From positions 1 to 64,000 of the forward strand of contig NZ_LMTZ01000144.1 of the NCBI RefSeq assembly GCF_001456025.1: a DNA stretch of 64,000 nt. The letters run 5' to 3'. This document shows positions 44,301-53,522 of this stretch, in pieces (within the stretch, counting starts at the first letter, position 1; every line of letters starts with the position of its first letter). Source of the stretch: Mastigocoleus testarum BC008. GTDB lineage: Bacteria; Cyanobacteriota; Cyanobacteriia; Cyanobacteriales; Nostocaceae. The position numbers and the translations under genes are program-made. The notes below the pieces were generated by a model. That model was not told the DNA's origin and did not search any database. It saw only the letters and a program-made list of their open reading frames with translations.

Positions 44301-45384
44301 AAACAGCACGAGTGATAATTCGCCCGTCGACTTCTGGAAGTGCTACATTCATGGCAATATCCCGGGGAGAAAGCCCTTGTAATCCTGACTCCCATTCTTT
44401 TACAGCAGCACTACTGTTAATGACTTGCAAGATTGGCACATTTAATTTGTCCCACAAATCCACTTGTGGTTTTTCTATATCTAACTTTGCAAGGGAAAAA
44501 CTAGTAGTGTTGAGTAAAAGTTTAATTGGCGAAGAAGTATTGGATTCAAAAAACTGGCTGAGTTCGGTTTGAACTTCCAAGTCCCGTAACGAAGAAATAA
44601 ATATTGGTACCGGTTCCAAATTTCGTTTTACTAAAGCTGCACATAATGCATCAATGGTCTTGGTATTACCAGCTAAGTAATGAGCACGATAGAAAAGGAT
44701 CGCAATTTTTGGGGATTTGGGATTAGATCTCGGAGGTTGGTTTTCGTTCCATATTTTCTCCTCCATTCCCCGTTCCCCGTTACCCGTCTCCTTTTCTCCT
44801 GTCCCAGTCGCTAATCCCCAGTCCCCAGTCCCCAATCCCCCATAAAACCCAACTCGAGGAACAGTTCTAGGAGGTACAGGATTAAATGATGTTGAAAGAC
44901 ATTTATCCGCAATTAACATGAAAGCATTGGCAATATTTTCCGTTCCGCCTTCATTAAAATATCGCCATACCTGATTTGCGATTGCCAAGGGTAAAGTCGA
45001 ATGGGCGATTAATTCTGTGTCCAGAGCATCATCCCCTGGCATTACAATTAGATTTGTACCTTTGCGCTCTACTATTTGAGAAACTACCTCTAAACCATAA
45101 GCCCAATAAGAACGTCCTCCTAACAGTCTAAGAATGATTACTTCTGCAAATTCCAAAACTTGCTCGGCATAGGTGTCGATACTGATTTGATGCTGTAAAT
45201 CTAAAAGTTTAGCAACTCTAACTTGAGGAAATTTACCTGGTAATTTTGGCAGCGCAGCTGCTACAGTTTGAATTTCAGTGTCCGCAGCCGTAATTAATAT
45301 GATTGGTGCTGGAGTTTGTTCTACAAATCTTATGTCGTCTGACTGAAGTTCCCATTTATTAGTAGTGACACTTGTGCGATGCAT
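41359..45384 (-). CDS. cobN: CobN-type cobaltochelatase large subunit
   Basis: A 1341-aa chelatase subunit of the CobN/ChlH family. The CobN block RIAMILANYPTRDGRLANGVG, VHVGKHGNLEWLPG-like IIHVGKHGNLEWLPGK, SLNYHAPDLEPTHDYLAFYYW (shown up to DYLAFYYW) and GRPRVDVTLRISGFFRDAFP are present. The N-terminus and ANYP block fit CobN better than ChlH, so the role is cobalt insertion in the aerobic-type corrin route. Two low-complexity inserts break it: a Gly-rich one near 44755-44850 and an NQNQ one near 43240-43310. No cobalamin riboswitch is seen in the 90-bp upstream gap. Confidence 0.88.
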   Translation of the reverse strand: MHRTSVTTNKWELQSDDIRFVEQTPAPIILITAADTEIQTVAAALPKLPGKFPQVRVAKLLDLQHQISIDTYAEQVLEFAEVIILRLLGGRSYWAYGLEVVSQIVERKGTNLIVMPGDDALDTELIAHSTLPLAIANQVWRYFNEGGTENIANAFMLIADKCLSTSFNPVPPRTVPRVGFYGGLGTGDWGLATGTGEKETGNGERGMEEKIWNENQPPRSNPKSPKIAILFYRAHYLAGNTKTIDALCAALVKRNLEPVPIFISSLRDLEVQTELSQFFESNTSSPIKLLLNTTSFSLAKLDIEKPQVDLWDKLNVPILQVINSSAAVKEWESGLQGLSPRDIAMNVALPEVDGRIITRAVSFKTLQSRNSSLETDVVVYEPKSSRIEFVADLATNWVKLSAKPPEERRIAMILANYPTRDGRLANGVGLDTPASCVEILKAMKFAGYQLDNIPHTGTELIEHLTKNVTNDPEGRELRPVAQSLDAKEYAKYFANLPPSIQTGISQRWGFPKQEREYSVSGMNLGNVFIGIQPARGYDLDPSLNYHAPDLEPTHDYLAFYYWIRECFAADAIIHVGKHGNLEWLPGKSLALSENCYPEVALGALPHFYPFIVNDPGEGSQAKRRASAVILDHLTPPLTRAELYGGLQTLENLIDEYHEAQSLDPSRLSLICDRIHSLVLKENLHLDLGIANDPVNGNQINQNQTNQNQPNQNKDTQNASSFELSVLNYLDGYLCELKEAQIRDGLHIFGQCPQGRQLRDLIIAIARHPNRQYPGLLRAIALDWSLDFDPITTDLGTELSANDRKILAAKTSEQNFCEQKFHGKNPHKSRNIGDAIEILEQKTAFLVQNLIENYSVQSISQQTTQQTTQLSSKQKPVCEPPSENGVSHTQAVLNWIQSNLLNALKQTNREIENLLRGLNGEYVPSGPAGAPTRGRPEVLPTGNNFYSVDIRALPTETAWDVGRKAAETLIESYTQEHGEYPQTLGLSVWGTSTMRTGGDDIAEALACLGVQPVWDGTARRVVDFEILPLSVLGRPRVDVTLRISGFFRDAFPNLVNLFDKAVTAVAALDEPPHLNPLAAQVRQETAHWQKLGLTQSEALTRSRYRIFGSKPGAYGAGLQGLIESQNWTDDRDLARAYMNWSGYAYTGKSEGRSAPEAFEQRLGKMQIVLHNQDNREHDLLDSDDYYQFQGGLTAAVRTISGKHPRIYFGDNSIPARPKIRHLKTEIAKVYRSRVINPKWIAGVMRHGYKGAFEIAATVDYLFAYDATTHCVENYMYEGIANTYLFNSPVCDFIEQHNPHALRDIAERLLEAHKRNLWQDVNIQIIENLRNLVHQAEAAIETK
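44816..44841 (-). other. G-quadruplex motif inside cobN
   Basis: On the coding (minus) strand, four runs of at least four G are separated by exactly three bases (period 7). This is a textbook G4 motif, inside a Gly/Thr/Asp-rich insert (GGLGTGDWGLATGTG). Confidence 0.85.
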
Positions 45385-45480
45385 AATTTGCTAATACCGT
45401 CTTAAACTGTTGATTAGGAAACAATCACAACTTTAAGCGACTGCAGCTAACTTCTCTCATCAAATCATCAAAACTTGAAA

Positions 45481-47499
45481 ATGCTTGGTTCTCCCGATTT
45501 AAGCTTTTCTCGAACCTTGTCTTTGGGTGTATTTAATCGACTTGTAGAATTATTAGACCAAATGGCTCAAGGCGTAGGAAAAGCAAATTTTGTCATCATC
45601 ACAGATGCTATCATTGCGCGGATACCTACACCCACTCACTGGGCAAAAAAAAGGTTTAAACTCCTATTATCTGAGGGTTTTAGCGCCTTATTACTAGGAA
45701 ATCCAGAAGTCGGGGACAGGGAAGCTGCAGAAATTCCTGCAAAGGAGAGCGAATATTTATCTTTGAACGCACAGTTGATATTTGATGCAGATCTAATCTC
45801 TGCTTTCCTGATGGAGTTAAGAGACTTGTTTTGTCACGATTCCATAACTTTTCAAGAAATTGAGCGCTATCAGCAAATAATTTCTCCTAATAGTGCCGAA
45901 CTTCAAAGCAAATTTACTTTGTTGCTATTAGAGTATCTCCTATCAGAAGAAAACCAAGATTCACTAACCAAAAATTCATCATATTCTCATCTTGCTTTTG
46001 AGGAAGTAGAACAAGCTTTAAAAAAGCAAATAGCTCAAGAGAAACTTTTAAATCAAGTCACAACTCAAATCCGTAAAAGTGTAGATTTATCTGTAATTAT
46101 GGCTACAGCATTGTCAGAAGTGAGGGAGTTTTTAGAATTAGATAGATTGGTAATTTATAAATTTGAGCATTCAATAGATAGTTCAAACTTGAAATCTCAA
46201 AACTTTAAGTCTCAAAACTTTAAGTCTCAAAACTTTAAGTCTCAAAATATTTCCACCTCACCTTTGAATTTACAAGAGCAAGAAACTCCACAAGAACAGG
46301 AAACTTTAGAAAAACCAGAAGGATTAAAAGATTTTACTCGCAGTCAAGGATATATAGTTTACGAAGTTTGTGGTAATGATGCAATCCCTTCAGTGTTGAA
46401 TTACCGAGAACGAAATTGTTTTACACCAACTTCTGAATGTTGGAATAAATATTGTAACGGTTTTACTTTAACTGTAAATGATATCGAAGAAACCTATGAC
46501 TTAGAAGATTGTTTGTTGAATTTTTTACGGGAAATTCAAGTAAGAGCTAAATTAGCATCCCCAATTATGTTTGAAGAAAATCTTTGGGGATTACTGATTG
46601 CTCATCAATGTCATAGACCGCGTAATTGGAGTGATAGTGAAAAACATTTGTTGACTTCAATTGCAGAACAATTAGCAATTGCAATTCATCAATCCGAACT
46701 GATGAATTTTCTCACAAAAGAAAAGCAAAGTTTAGAAAAACGAGTTAAAGAGAAAACCAACGCTTTACATGACGCTTTAGTTGCTGCTGAATCTGCTAGT
46801 CGTTTAAGAAATGAGTTTTTAGCTACTATTAGTCATGAATTACTAACTCCATTGACCTACGTTATTGGTATGTCTTCTACCTTATTGAGGTGGTCCTTTG
46901 GAGATTTGAGCCAACGACAGCGAGATTATTTGCAAACAATCCACGATAGTGGCGAGCATTTATTAGAAATGATTAATGATATTCTCAACTTATCTCAAAT
47001 TGAGGCAGGAAAAGCAGTTTTAAATATTACAGAATTTTCTCTAAATCAATCAATAGAGACAGCAGTTAAAACAGTTGCAGAAAAAGCTATACAACAAAAG
47101 ATTAATTTGACTTTAGATTCACAAATTGAATTAAAACAAGATAAATTTCAAGCTGACTATCCCCGAATACAGCAAATATTATGGAACTTATTAACTAATG
47201 CGATTAAATTTACTTCCGAAGGTGGTGATGTAGTTTTACGTCTATGGATGGAAGGTAAGACTGCTATTTTTCAGGTAGAAGATACGGGAATTGGAATTCC
47301 TGCAGAACAACTACCACTATTGTTTGAAAAATTTCATCAACTGGATACTCCTTACCGACGTCGCTATGGGGGTACCGGGTTGGGTTTAGCTTTGACTAAG
47401 CAACTGGTGGAGTTACATCGCGGTCGAATTGAAGTTGATTCAAGTGTTGGGGTTGGATCGATTTTTACTGTTTGGATCCCTTATCAGCAAAGTAAATAG
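45481..47499 (+). CDS. Cytoplasmic GAF sensor histidine kinase
   Basis: A 672-aa kinase, counting from the ATG at 45481; an upstream TTG at 45475 is less likely. It has no membrane helix. The N-terminal ~170 residues are of unassigned type. A phytochrome-like GAF domain (about 200-420) contains ENLWGLLIAHQCHRPRNW. A coiled coil leads to HisKA with His near residue 452 in ATISHELLTPLTYV, and HATPase follows with NLLTNAIKF, DTGIGI and GGTGLGLA. Four near-perfect FKSQN repeats are inserted in the GAF region. It is divergent from cobN. Confidence 0.87.
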   Translation: MLGSPDLSFSRTLSLGVFNRLVELLDQMAQGVGKANFVIITDAIIARIPTPTHWAKKRFKLLLSEGFSALLLGNPEVGDREAAEIPAKESEYLSLNAQLIFDADLISAFLMELRDLFCHDSITFQEIERYQQIISPNSAELQSKFTLLLLEYLLSEENQDSLTKNSSYSHLAFEEVEQALKKQIAQEKLLNQVTTQIRKSVDLSVIMATALSEVREFLELDRLVIYKFEHSIDSSNLKSQNFKSQNFKSQNFKSQNISTSPLNLQEQETPQEQETLEKPEGLKDFTRSQGYIVYEVCGNDAIPSVLNYRERNCFTPTSECWNKYCNGFTLTVNDIEETYDLEDCLLNFLREIQVRAKLASPIMFEENLWGLLIAHQCHRPRNWSDSEKHLLTSIAEQLAIAIHQSELMNFLTKEKQSLEKRVKEKTNALHDALVAAESASRLRNEFLATISHELLTPLTYVIGMSSTLLRWSFGDLSQRQRDYLQTIHDSGEHLLEMINDILNLSQIEAGKAVLNITEFSLNQSIETAVKTVAEKAIQQKINLTLDSQIELKQDKFQADYPRIQQILWNLLTNAIKFTSEGGDVVLRLWMEGKTAIFQVEDTGIGIPAEQLPLLFEKFHQLDTPYRRRYGGTGLGLALTKQLVELHRGRIEVDSSVGVGSIFTVWIPYQQSK

Positions 47500-47745
47500 T
47501 TTGGGGATTGGTAATTTTTAAAAATTTTTTGAGTTACACAATTCTCAATTAAAACCTTATTACTCTTGTTTCTGGTTCCCAGACTCAGTCCATTAGTACT
47601 ATATAGATTAATTACTTTTGACAAAAATAATTTTTCTTTAAATTATTACGAATGGGCTCAGCTTGGGAACTAAGTTTTAGAAGCTCTGACTCTTTGTAAG
47701 TTTCTATTGTTTGGCGTTAGCCTATTTACTAAGGCTACCCCTGAC

Positions 47746-50700
47746 TCAAAATACTTTAGAAGTTTGGGAGTATTCTATAGCCGTAGTTGGTGTAGTAGGA
47801 ATTTGAATCAAAAATTCTGTTCCCTGACCTAATTGAGAAAAGCATTTAAGTTCACCTTGGTGTTTTTCCACCACAATTTGATGACAAATAGCTAAGTTCA
47901 ATCCTGTTTTTTGAGGAATTTCTTTTGTTTTAGAAATTGGTTCAAAAACCTGAGAACGATTTAATTCCGTCATACCCTCACTATTATCAGTAAATTTAAT
48001 ACTAATTTTGTTGTCAATAATTTGAGTTGTAATCCAGATAAATAGAGGTATATAAGGAGATTGAGTTGATGGTTTTAAGTATTGTTGGGAAATGTTCACA
48101 AATTTTTTCTTTAAAGCATCAATGTGATGGAGCAAAATTTTTATAAATACTTGGTTTAATAGGTCTGGATAACATTCGACTAATGGCAGTGTGTCATATT
48201 TCTTCACAACCTCAATTCCTGGATATTTGTCATTAGCTTTCAATCGATGTTCCAACAGAAGTAGAGTATTATCCAATTCTTCGGTGATGTCTGCTAACTT
48301 CTGTTCGGCTCGATCTGGACGGGAGAATTTTTCCAGTAACCCTAAAGTTTGACCAACCTGCTTTGCTCCAATTCTCATTGATTTGAGAGTTTCGTATAAA
48401 TCTTTGTTTTGCAGATCTGCATCAAGCTCTTGAATTCGCCGTTCGATGGCTGGTGATGCTTCGGGGTAAGTATGCTGGTAAAGATTGGTGATTTCAAACA
48501 GATTTTGGGTGCATTTACTTACATCAGTGAGGTTCTCAACAATAAAGTTAATCGGATTAGTAATTTCGCTGAGAATACCACCAAGCAAATGTGCCAGATT
48601 GTCCATTTTCTCACCCTGGATTAAGTATTCCTGAGTTTGCTTGATTTCTTCAAAAGTTTTGCTAATTTCTGCAGTTCGATCTTTACTGTGTTGGAGTAAT
48701 TCTCCTTGCTCAATCCCAACTCCCAGTTGCACTCCAACTTGATTGAGTAAGTCAATTTCATGTTCTTTCCAATGACGTGGGTAGGAGTGTTGATGAGCTA
48801 TTAATAATCCCCACAATTTTTCACCTTGAGAAATGGGAGCAAAAATTTCGTTACGTGGTAAATTGCCATTCTGATTTGCATTTACAAATGCTGGCATCAT
48901 AACTGCTTGTGTCTTTACTTGGGGCTGCAAACCATCTTTAAAGGAATCTGCGACGAATTCACCTTTCCAATCTGAGTCAAAGCGATAGATAGAAACTCTG
49001 TCAACATTAAGTAGTTCTCGTACTTCTTGGGTACTAGTTTCCAAAATAGTTTGGATATCGAGAGACCGACGTATTTTATCTATAGTTACCGCTAATAACT
49101 TTTGCTGTTCCACCGCTTGTTCGGCTTCCGCAGCTTTTACTTTCATGTCATTGTGAACTTTTTCACTATGAGCATCTTGCGTTAATGCTACTCCTAATTT
49201 TTCGGCAATTTGATACACGAAGTCAATATCAGAAGATTCCCACTCTCGAGGTTTGTCACATTGATGAATGCACAATAAACCCCATAGTTCACCCTCTTTG
49301 ATTAGGGGTGCGATACAATTGGCACGCACCTGAAATCTTTCTAACATTTGTACGTAGCATTCTTTGAAATCCTGTTGGTAAATATCTGAAATCGTACTGA
49401 CTCGATTTTGGCGATAGATTGGTACATAGTTTTGCGCAAAACAGTGGTCATAAACTTTATCTTTGAGGGTTGATTTAAAACCCAAAGCCACATCTTCATA
49501 GATTACTTCTCCTTCCCATTGATTTCCTGGATCGAAACGGAATATAGCTACTCGGTCTACTTTAAGTAGCTGACGGACTTCGACAACAGTAGTCTGGAAG
49601 ATATTTTCTAAATTTACAGACTTCCTCATTCGAGCGAGTGTACGAATTAATGCTTTTTGCTGTTCTACTTGGTACTGGGTATTACCTAATAGTTCGTTGT
49701 GGCTTAACGCTACAGCTACCTGGGAAGTAATTTGGGCTAACAGTTCAATTTCATCTGTTTGCCAATGTCTAGAAGAAGAATTTTGATATGCAGCTATTAA
49801 TCCCCAAAGCTTATTGCTCTGTAAAATCGGAGCGATCACAAAGGCTTTAGCTTGAAATTGCTCTAATAAACCTATATGACAATCACTAAGTCCGGCTTGA
49901 TAAATATCATCGACTACGAAAGTTTCCTGATTAGCGTAGCGTCCCCCCTGAGTTTCTTGAAGAAAAGTGTCATGAATTACAGGAACGACTCCAATTAAAG
50001 GTGTCCAAGGTTGTTCAAATGATTCAGCAACAAAATTACCACTCCAATCAGGATTGAATTTAAAGATAGCAACCCGATCTACTTCCAGAAGTTGTCGAGC
50101 TTGTAGTGTTGTTGTTGATAAGATTGTTTTAATATCAAGTGACTGGCGTATTTTTTCAATAGCTTCAAGAATAATTTTGTGGCGCTGCTTTACCCGATCC
50201 AGCTTTTGAGCCAAATCTGCCTTTTCAATCCGATCAAGCTTTTCAATTGTAACTCTTAAAAGCTTAGCAATTGTGAGAACAAGTTTTATTTCACAACCTT
50301 TCCACTCACGAGTGTTACTACATTGATGAACGCATACTAGACCCCATAATTGCTTATCTCTAATTAGAGGAATTACCAAATTAGCTTTAACTTGGAATTT
50401 GCACAGCATTTGTGCATAACAATCATTTACCTGTGGTGCATAAATATCCGTAATCGCTTGTACTCTAGCTTGGGAATAATCAGCAGCCAATTTTCCTCCG
50501 ATACAGCGATCCTGGATTTTTTCTCCTAGTATTGAATCCCAGCCTGTTCCAACGTCTTCAAAAACAAATGTTCCTTCCCAGTCATTTTCAGGAACAAATT
50601 GGAAAATACCCACCCGATCAGCATTAAGCAACTGTCGTACTTGGGCAACAATTGTTTCAAAGGTTTTGTTCAAATCTGTTGCTTGCCGAATTTCCTCAAT

Positions 50701-50796
50701 TATTCTCGCCAGTATTTTTTGTTGTTCTGGCTCATCTTTAAAATCATTGCTGAAGAAATCCAGTTCTTTTTTTAGTTTTTGTGAAATTAATTGCAT
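47746..50796 (-). CDS. Four-GAF sensor protein with degenerate kinase core
   Basis: A 1016-aa soluble protein with four GAF domains (about residues 30-190, 205-370, 390-545 and 565-700), each with the phytochrome-like LWGLxxxHQ/AYQ strand. Then a coiled coil and a kinase-like end. The HisKA box reads LGGILSEITNPINF: the His of the usual AHEINNP is Ser. The ATPase domain is also degraded (N-box LLHHIDAL, G2 KTGLNLA). It therefore probably cannot autophosphorylate and may work as a dimerising sensor or scaffold. It has a near-identical tandem paralogue at 51147. Confidence 0.85.
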   Translation of the reverse strand: MQLISQKLKKELDFFSNDFKDEPEQQKILARIIEEIRQATDLNKTFETIVAQVRQLLNADRVGIFQFVPENDWEGTFVFEDVGTGWDSILGEKIQDRCIGGKLAADYSQARVQAITDIYAPQVNDCYAQMLCKFQVKANLVIPLIRDKQLWGLVCVHQCSNTREWKGCEIKLVLTIAKLLRVTIEKLDRIEKADLAQKLDRVKQRHKIILEAIEKIRQSLDIKTILSTTTLQARQLLEVDRVAIFKFNPDWSGNFVAESFEQPWTPLIGVVPVIHDTFLQETQGGRYANQETFVVDDIYQAGLSDCHIGLLEQFQAKAFVIAPILQSNKLWGLIAAYQNSSSRHWQTDEIELLAQITSQVAVALSHNELLGNTQYQVEQQKALIRTLARMRKSVNLENIFQTTVVEVRQLLKVDRVAIFRFDPGNQWEGEVIYEDVALGFKSTLKDKVYDHCFAQNYVPIYRQNRVSTISDIYQQDFKECYVQMLERFQVRANCIAPLIKEGELWGLLCIHQCDKPREWESSDIDFVYQIAEKLGVALTQDAHSEKVHNDMKVKAAEAEQAVEQQKLLAVTIDKIRRSLDIQTILETSTQEVRELLNVDRVSIYRFDSDWKGEFVADSFKDGLQPQVKTQAVMMPAFVNANQNGNLPRNEIFAPISQGEKLWGLLIAHQHSYPRHWKEHEIDLLNQVGVQLGVGIEQGELLQHSKDRTAEISKTFEEIKQTQEYLIQGEKMDNLAHLLGGILSEITNPINFIVENLTDVSKCTQNLFEITNLYQHTYPEASPAIERRIQELDADLQNKDLYETLKSMRIGAKQVGQTLGLLEKFSRPDRAEQKLADITEELDNTLLLLEHRLKANDKYPGIEVVKKYDTLPLVECYPDLLNQVFIKILLHHIDALKKKFVNISQQYLKPSTQSPYIPLFIWITTQIIDNKISIKFTDNSEGMTELNRSQVFEPISKTKEIPQKTGLNLAICHQIVVEKHQGELKCFSQLGQGTEFLIQIPTTPTTAIEYSQTSKVF

Positions 50797-51146
50797 GGCT
50801 TTGATAACTAGGGAACTTTACAACGAAGGTTTTTATAATCAAATTTTCTCGAGTCAAACAGAATAAAAACTGCCAGTAAATATGCGTACTTGCAATAATT
50901 TAGGTGTTCAAAGAAATAAAATACTTGCGCGAGCCTTAAGGTTTGTTTTTGCCAGGATGTACGCACATAGAAATATTTTTTGTTTGTAACTACTAATACT
51001 TGTGACTTATGTAGTTAAAGTTAAACACAGCCTTTACTATGCTGGGTGCAAAATATAAGCGCAGGGAGTTATGTTTTTCAGGCTAATTTATTAGTTTATC
51101 TGATTTTATCGAAATTGATATCATTCATTACTCTCTATTATTTACG
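50797..51146. other. Intergenic gap between the two paralogues
   Basis: A 350-bp spacer with no gene. It carries the promoter of the 1016-aa gene and the end of the 791-aa gene. Confidence 0.4.
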
Positions 51147-53522
51147 TTATTTACTCAAAAACATTTTGGAATTTGGAGAGTATTCTATAGCAGTAGTTGA
51201 TGTAGTGGGAATTTGAATCAAAAATTCTGTTCCCTGACCTAATTGAGAAAAACATTTAAGTTCACCTTGATGTTTTTCCACCACAATTTGATGACAAATA
51301 GCTAAGTTCAACTCTGTTTTTTGAGGAATTTCTTTTGTTTTAGAAATTGGTTCAGGTTCAAAAACAAAAGAACGCTGTAATTCCGTCATACCCTCACTAT
51401 TATCAGTAAATTTAATACTAATTTTGTTGTCAATCGTTTGAGTCGTAACCCAGATAAATAGAGGTACATGAGGAGATTGAGTTGATGATTTTAAGTATTG
51501 TTGGGAAATGTCCACAAATTTTTTCTTTAAAGCATCAATGTGATGGAGCAAAATCTTTATAAATACTTGGTTTAATAGGTCTGGATAACATTCGACTAAT
51601 GGCAGTGTGTCATATTTCTTCACAACCTCAATTCCTGGATATTTGTCATTAGCTTTCAATCGATGTTCCAACAGAAGTAGAGTATTATCCAATTCTTCGG
51701 TGATGTCTGCTAACTTCTGTTCGGCTCGATCTGGACGGGAGAATTTTTCCAGTAACCCTAAAGTTTGACCAACCTGCTTTGCTCCAATTCTCATTGATTT
51801 GAGAGTTTCGTATAAATCTTTGTTTTGCAGATCTGCATCAAGCTCTTGAATTCGCTGTTCGATGGCTGGTGATGCTTCGGGGTAAGTATGCTGGTAAAGG
51901 TTGGTGATTTCAAACAGATTTTGGGTGCATTTACTTACATCAGTGAGGTTCTCAACAATAAAGTTAATCGGATTAGTAATTTCGCTTTGGTGAATGCACA
52001 GTAAACCCCATAGTTCACCCTCTTTGATTAAGGGTGCGACACAATTGGCACGCACCTGAAATCTTTCTAACATTTGTATGTAGCATTGTTTGAAGTCCTG
52101 TTGGTAAATATCTGAAATTGTACTGACTCGATTTTGGCGATAGAGTGGTACATAGTTTTGGGCGAAACAGTGGTCGTAAACTTTATCTTTGAGGGTTGAG
52201 TTAAAACCCAAAGCCACATCTTCGTGGATTACTTCTCCTTCCCATTGATTTCCTGGATCGAAACGGAATATAGCTACTCGGTCTGCTTTGAGTAGCTGAC
52301 GGACTTCGACAACAGTAGTCTGGAAAATATTTTCTAAATTTACAGATTGCCTCATTCGGGCGATCGCAAGAATTAATGCCTTTTGTTGTTCAAACTGATA
52401 CCAGGTCTTGGCTAATGATTCGTGGTGACTTAATGCCACAGCTACCTGGGAACCAATTTGGGCTAACAGTTCAATTTCATCTGTTTGCCAATTTCTAGAT
52501 GAAGAATTTTGATATGCGGCTATTAATCCCCAAAGTTTATCCCCTATTAAAATTGGAGCGATCGCAAAGGCTTTAGCTTGAAATTGCTCTAATAAACCTA
52601 TATGACAATCAGTAAGTCCAGCTTGATAAATATCATTAATAGCAAAAGTCTCATTATTCCTGTAGCGTCCCCCCTGAGTCTCTTGCAGAGAAGTATCTTT
52701 AATTGGATAGGACATGTCAATCAAGGGAACCCAAGGTTGTTCAAACGATTCAGCAACAAAATTACCACTCCAATCAGGATTAAACTGAAAAATACCAACG
52801 CGATCTACTTCCAGGAGTTCCCGAACCTCTAGTGTTGTTATTGATAAAATTGTTTTAATATCAAGTGACTGGTGTATTTTTTCAACAACCCCAAGGATAA
52901 TCCTTTGGCGCTGCTTCATATAATCCAGATTTTTAATTAAGTCTGTCTTGTCAATCCGATCAAGCTTTTCAATTACAACTCTCAAAAGCTTAGCAATTGT
53001 GCTCACAAATTTGATTTCAGAAGGTTTCCATTCACGAGTGCTACTACATTGATGAACACATACTAAACCCCATAATTGCTTGTCTCTAATTAGAGGAATT
53101 ACCAAATTAGCTTTAACTTGGAATTTGCCCAGTATCTCTACATAACAATCGTTTACCTGTGGTGCATAAATATCCGTAATTACCTGTTTTCTTGCTTGGG
53201 AATAATCAGCAGCAAATTTTTCTCCAAAACAGCGATCCTGGATTTTTTCTCCTAGTATTGAATCCCAACCTGTTCCAACATCTTCAAAAACAAATGTTCC
53301 TTCCCAGTCATTTTCAGAACTGAATCGAAAAATACCCACCCGATCGGCATTGAGCAACTGTCGTACTTGAGCAACAACTGTTTCAAAAGTTGCGTTAAAA
53401 TCCATTGGCTCCAGAATCTTCTGAATTATGCTCGCCAGTACTTTTTGTTTTTCTGGCTCATCTTTAAAATCCTTGGTGAAGAAATCCAGTTGTTTTTTTA
53501 GCTTCTGTGAACTTAACTGCAT
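51147..53522 (-). CDS. Three-GAF paralogue with deleted fourth GAF and pseudokinase core
   Basis: A 791-aa tandem copy of the 1016-aa protein. The first three GAF domains align throughout, and the C-terminal 260 residues are almost identical. In between, the fourth GAF, the coiled coil and the start of HisKA are missing: GELWGLLCIHQ runs straight into SEITNPINFIV. The deletion is in frame (about 225 codons, junction near 51986). The protein lacks the phosphoacceptor region altogether, and its ATPase motifs are degraded as in the sister. A product of duplication followed by deletion. Confidence 0.85.
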   Translation of the reverse strand: MQLSSQKLKKQLDFFTKDFKDEPEKQKVLASIIQKILEPMDFNATFETVVAQVRQLLNADRVGIFRFSSENDWEGTFVFEDVGTGWDSILGEKIQDRCFGEKFAADYSQARKQVITDIYAPQVNDCYVEILGKFQVKANLVIPLIRDKQLWGLVCVHQCSSTREWKPSEIKFVSTIAKLLRVVIEKLDRIDKTDLIKNLDYMKQRQRIILGVVEKIHQSLDIKTILSITTLEVRELLEVDRVGIFQFNPDWSGNFVAESFEQPWVPLIDMSYPIKDTSLQETQGGRYRNNETFAINDIYQAGLTDCHIGLLEQFQAKAFAIAPILIGDKLWGLIAAYQNSSSRNWQTDEIELLAQIGSQVAVALSHHESLAKTWYQFEQQKALILAIARMRQSVNLENIFQTTVVEVRQLLKADRVAIFRFDPGNQWEGEVIHEDVALGFNSTLKDKVYDHCFAQNYVPLYRQNRVSTISDIYQQDFKQCYIQMLERFQVRANCVAPLIKEGELWGLLCIHQSEITNPINFIVENLTDVSKCTQNLFEITNLYQHTYPEASPAIEQRIQELDADLQNKDLYETLKSMRIGAKQVGQTLGLLEKFSRPDRAEQKLADITEELDNTLLLLEHRLKANDKYPGIEVVKKYDTLPLVECYPDLLNQVFIKILLHHIDALKKKFVDISQQYLKSSTQSPHVPLFIWVTTQTIDNKISIKFTDNSEGMTELQRSFVFEPEPISKTKEIPQKTELNLAICHQIVVEKHQGELKCFSQLGQGTEFLIQIPTTSTTAIEYSPNSKMFLSK

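Noticed and set aside
41359..45384. Magnesium chelatase subunit ChlH
   Set aside because: The sequence around ANYPTRDGRLANGVG and the N-terminus fit CobN. The families are related, so ChlH was considered first.
45385..45474. Cobalamin riboswitch before cobN
   Set aside because: The gap is only 90 bp and shows no B12-box-like sequence or suitable fold.
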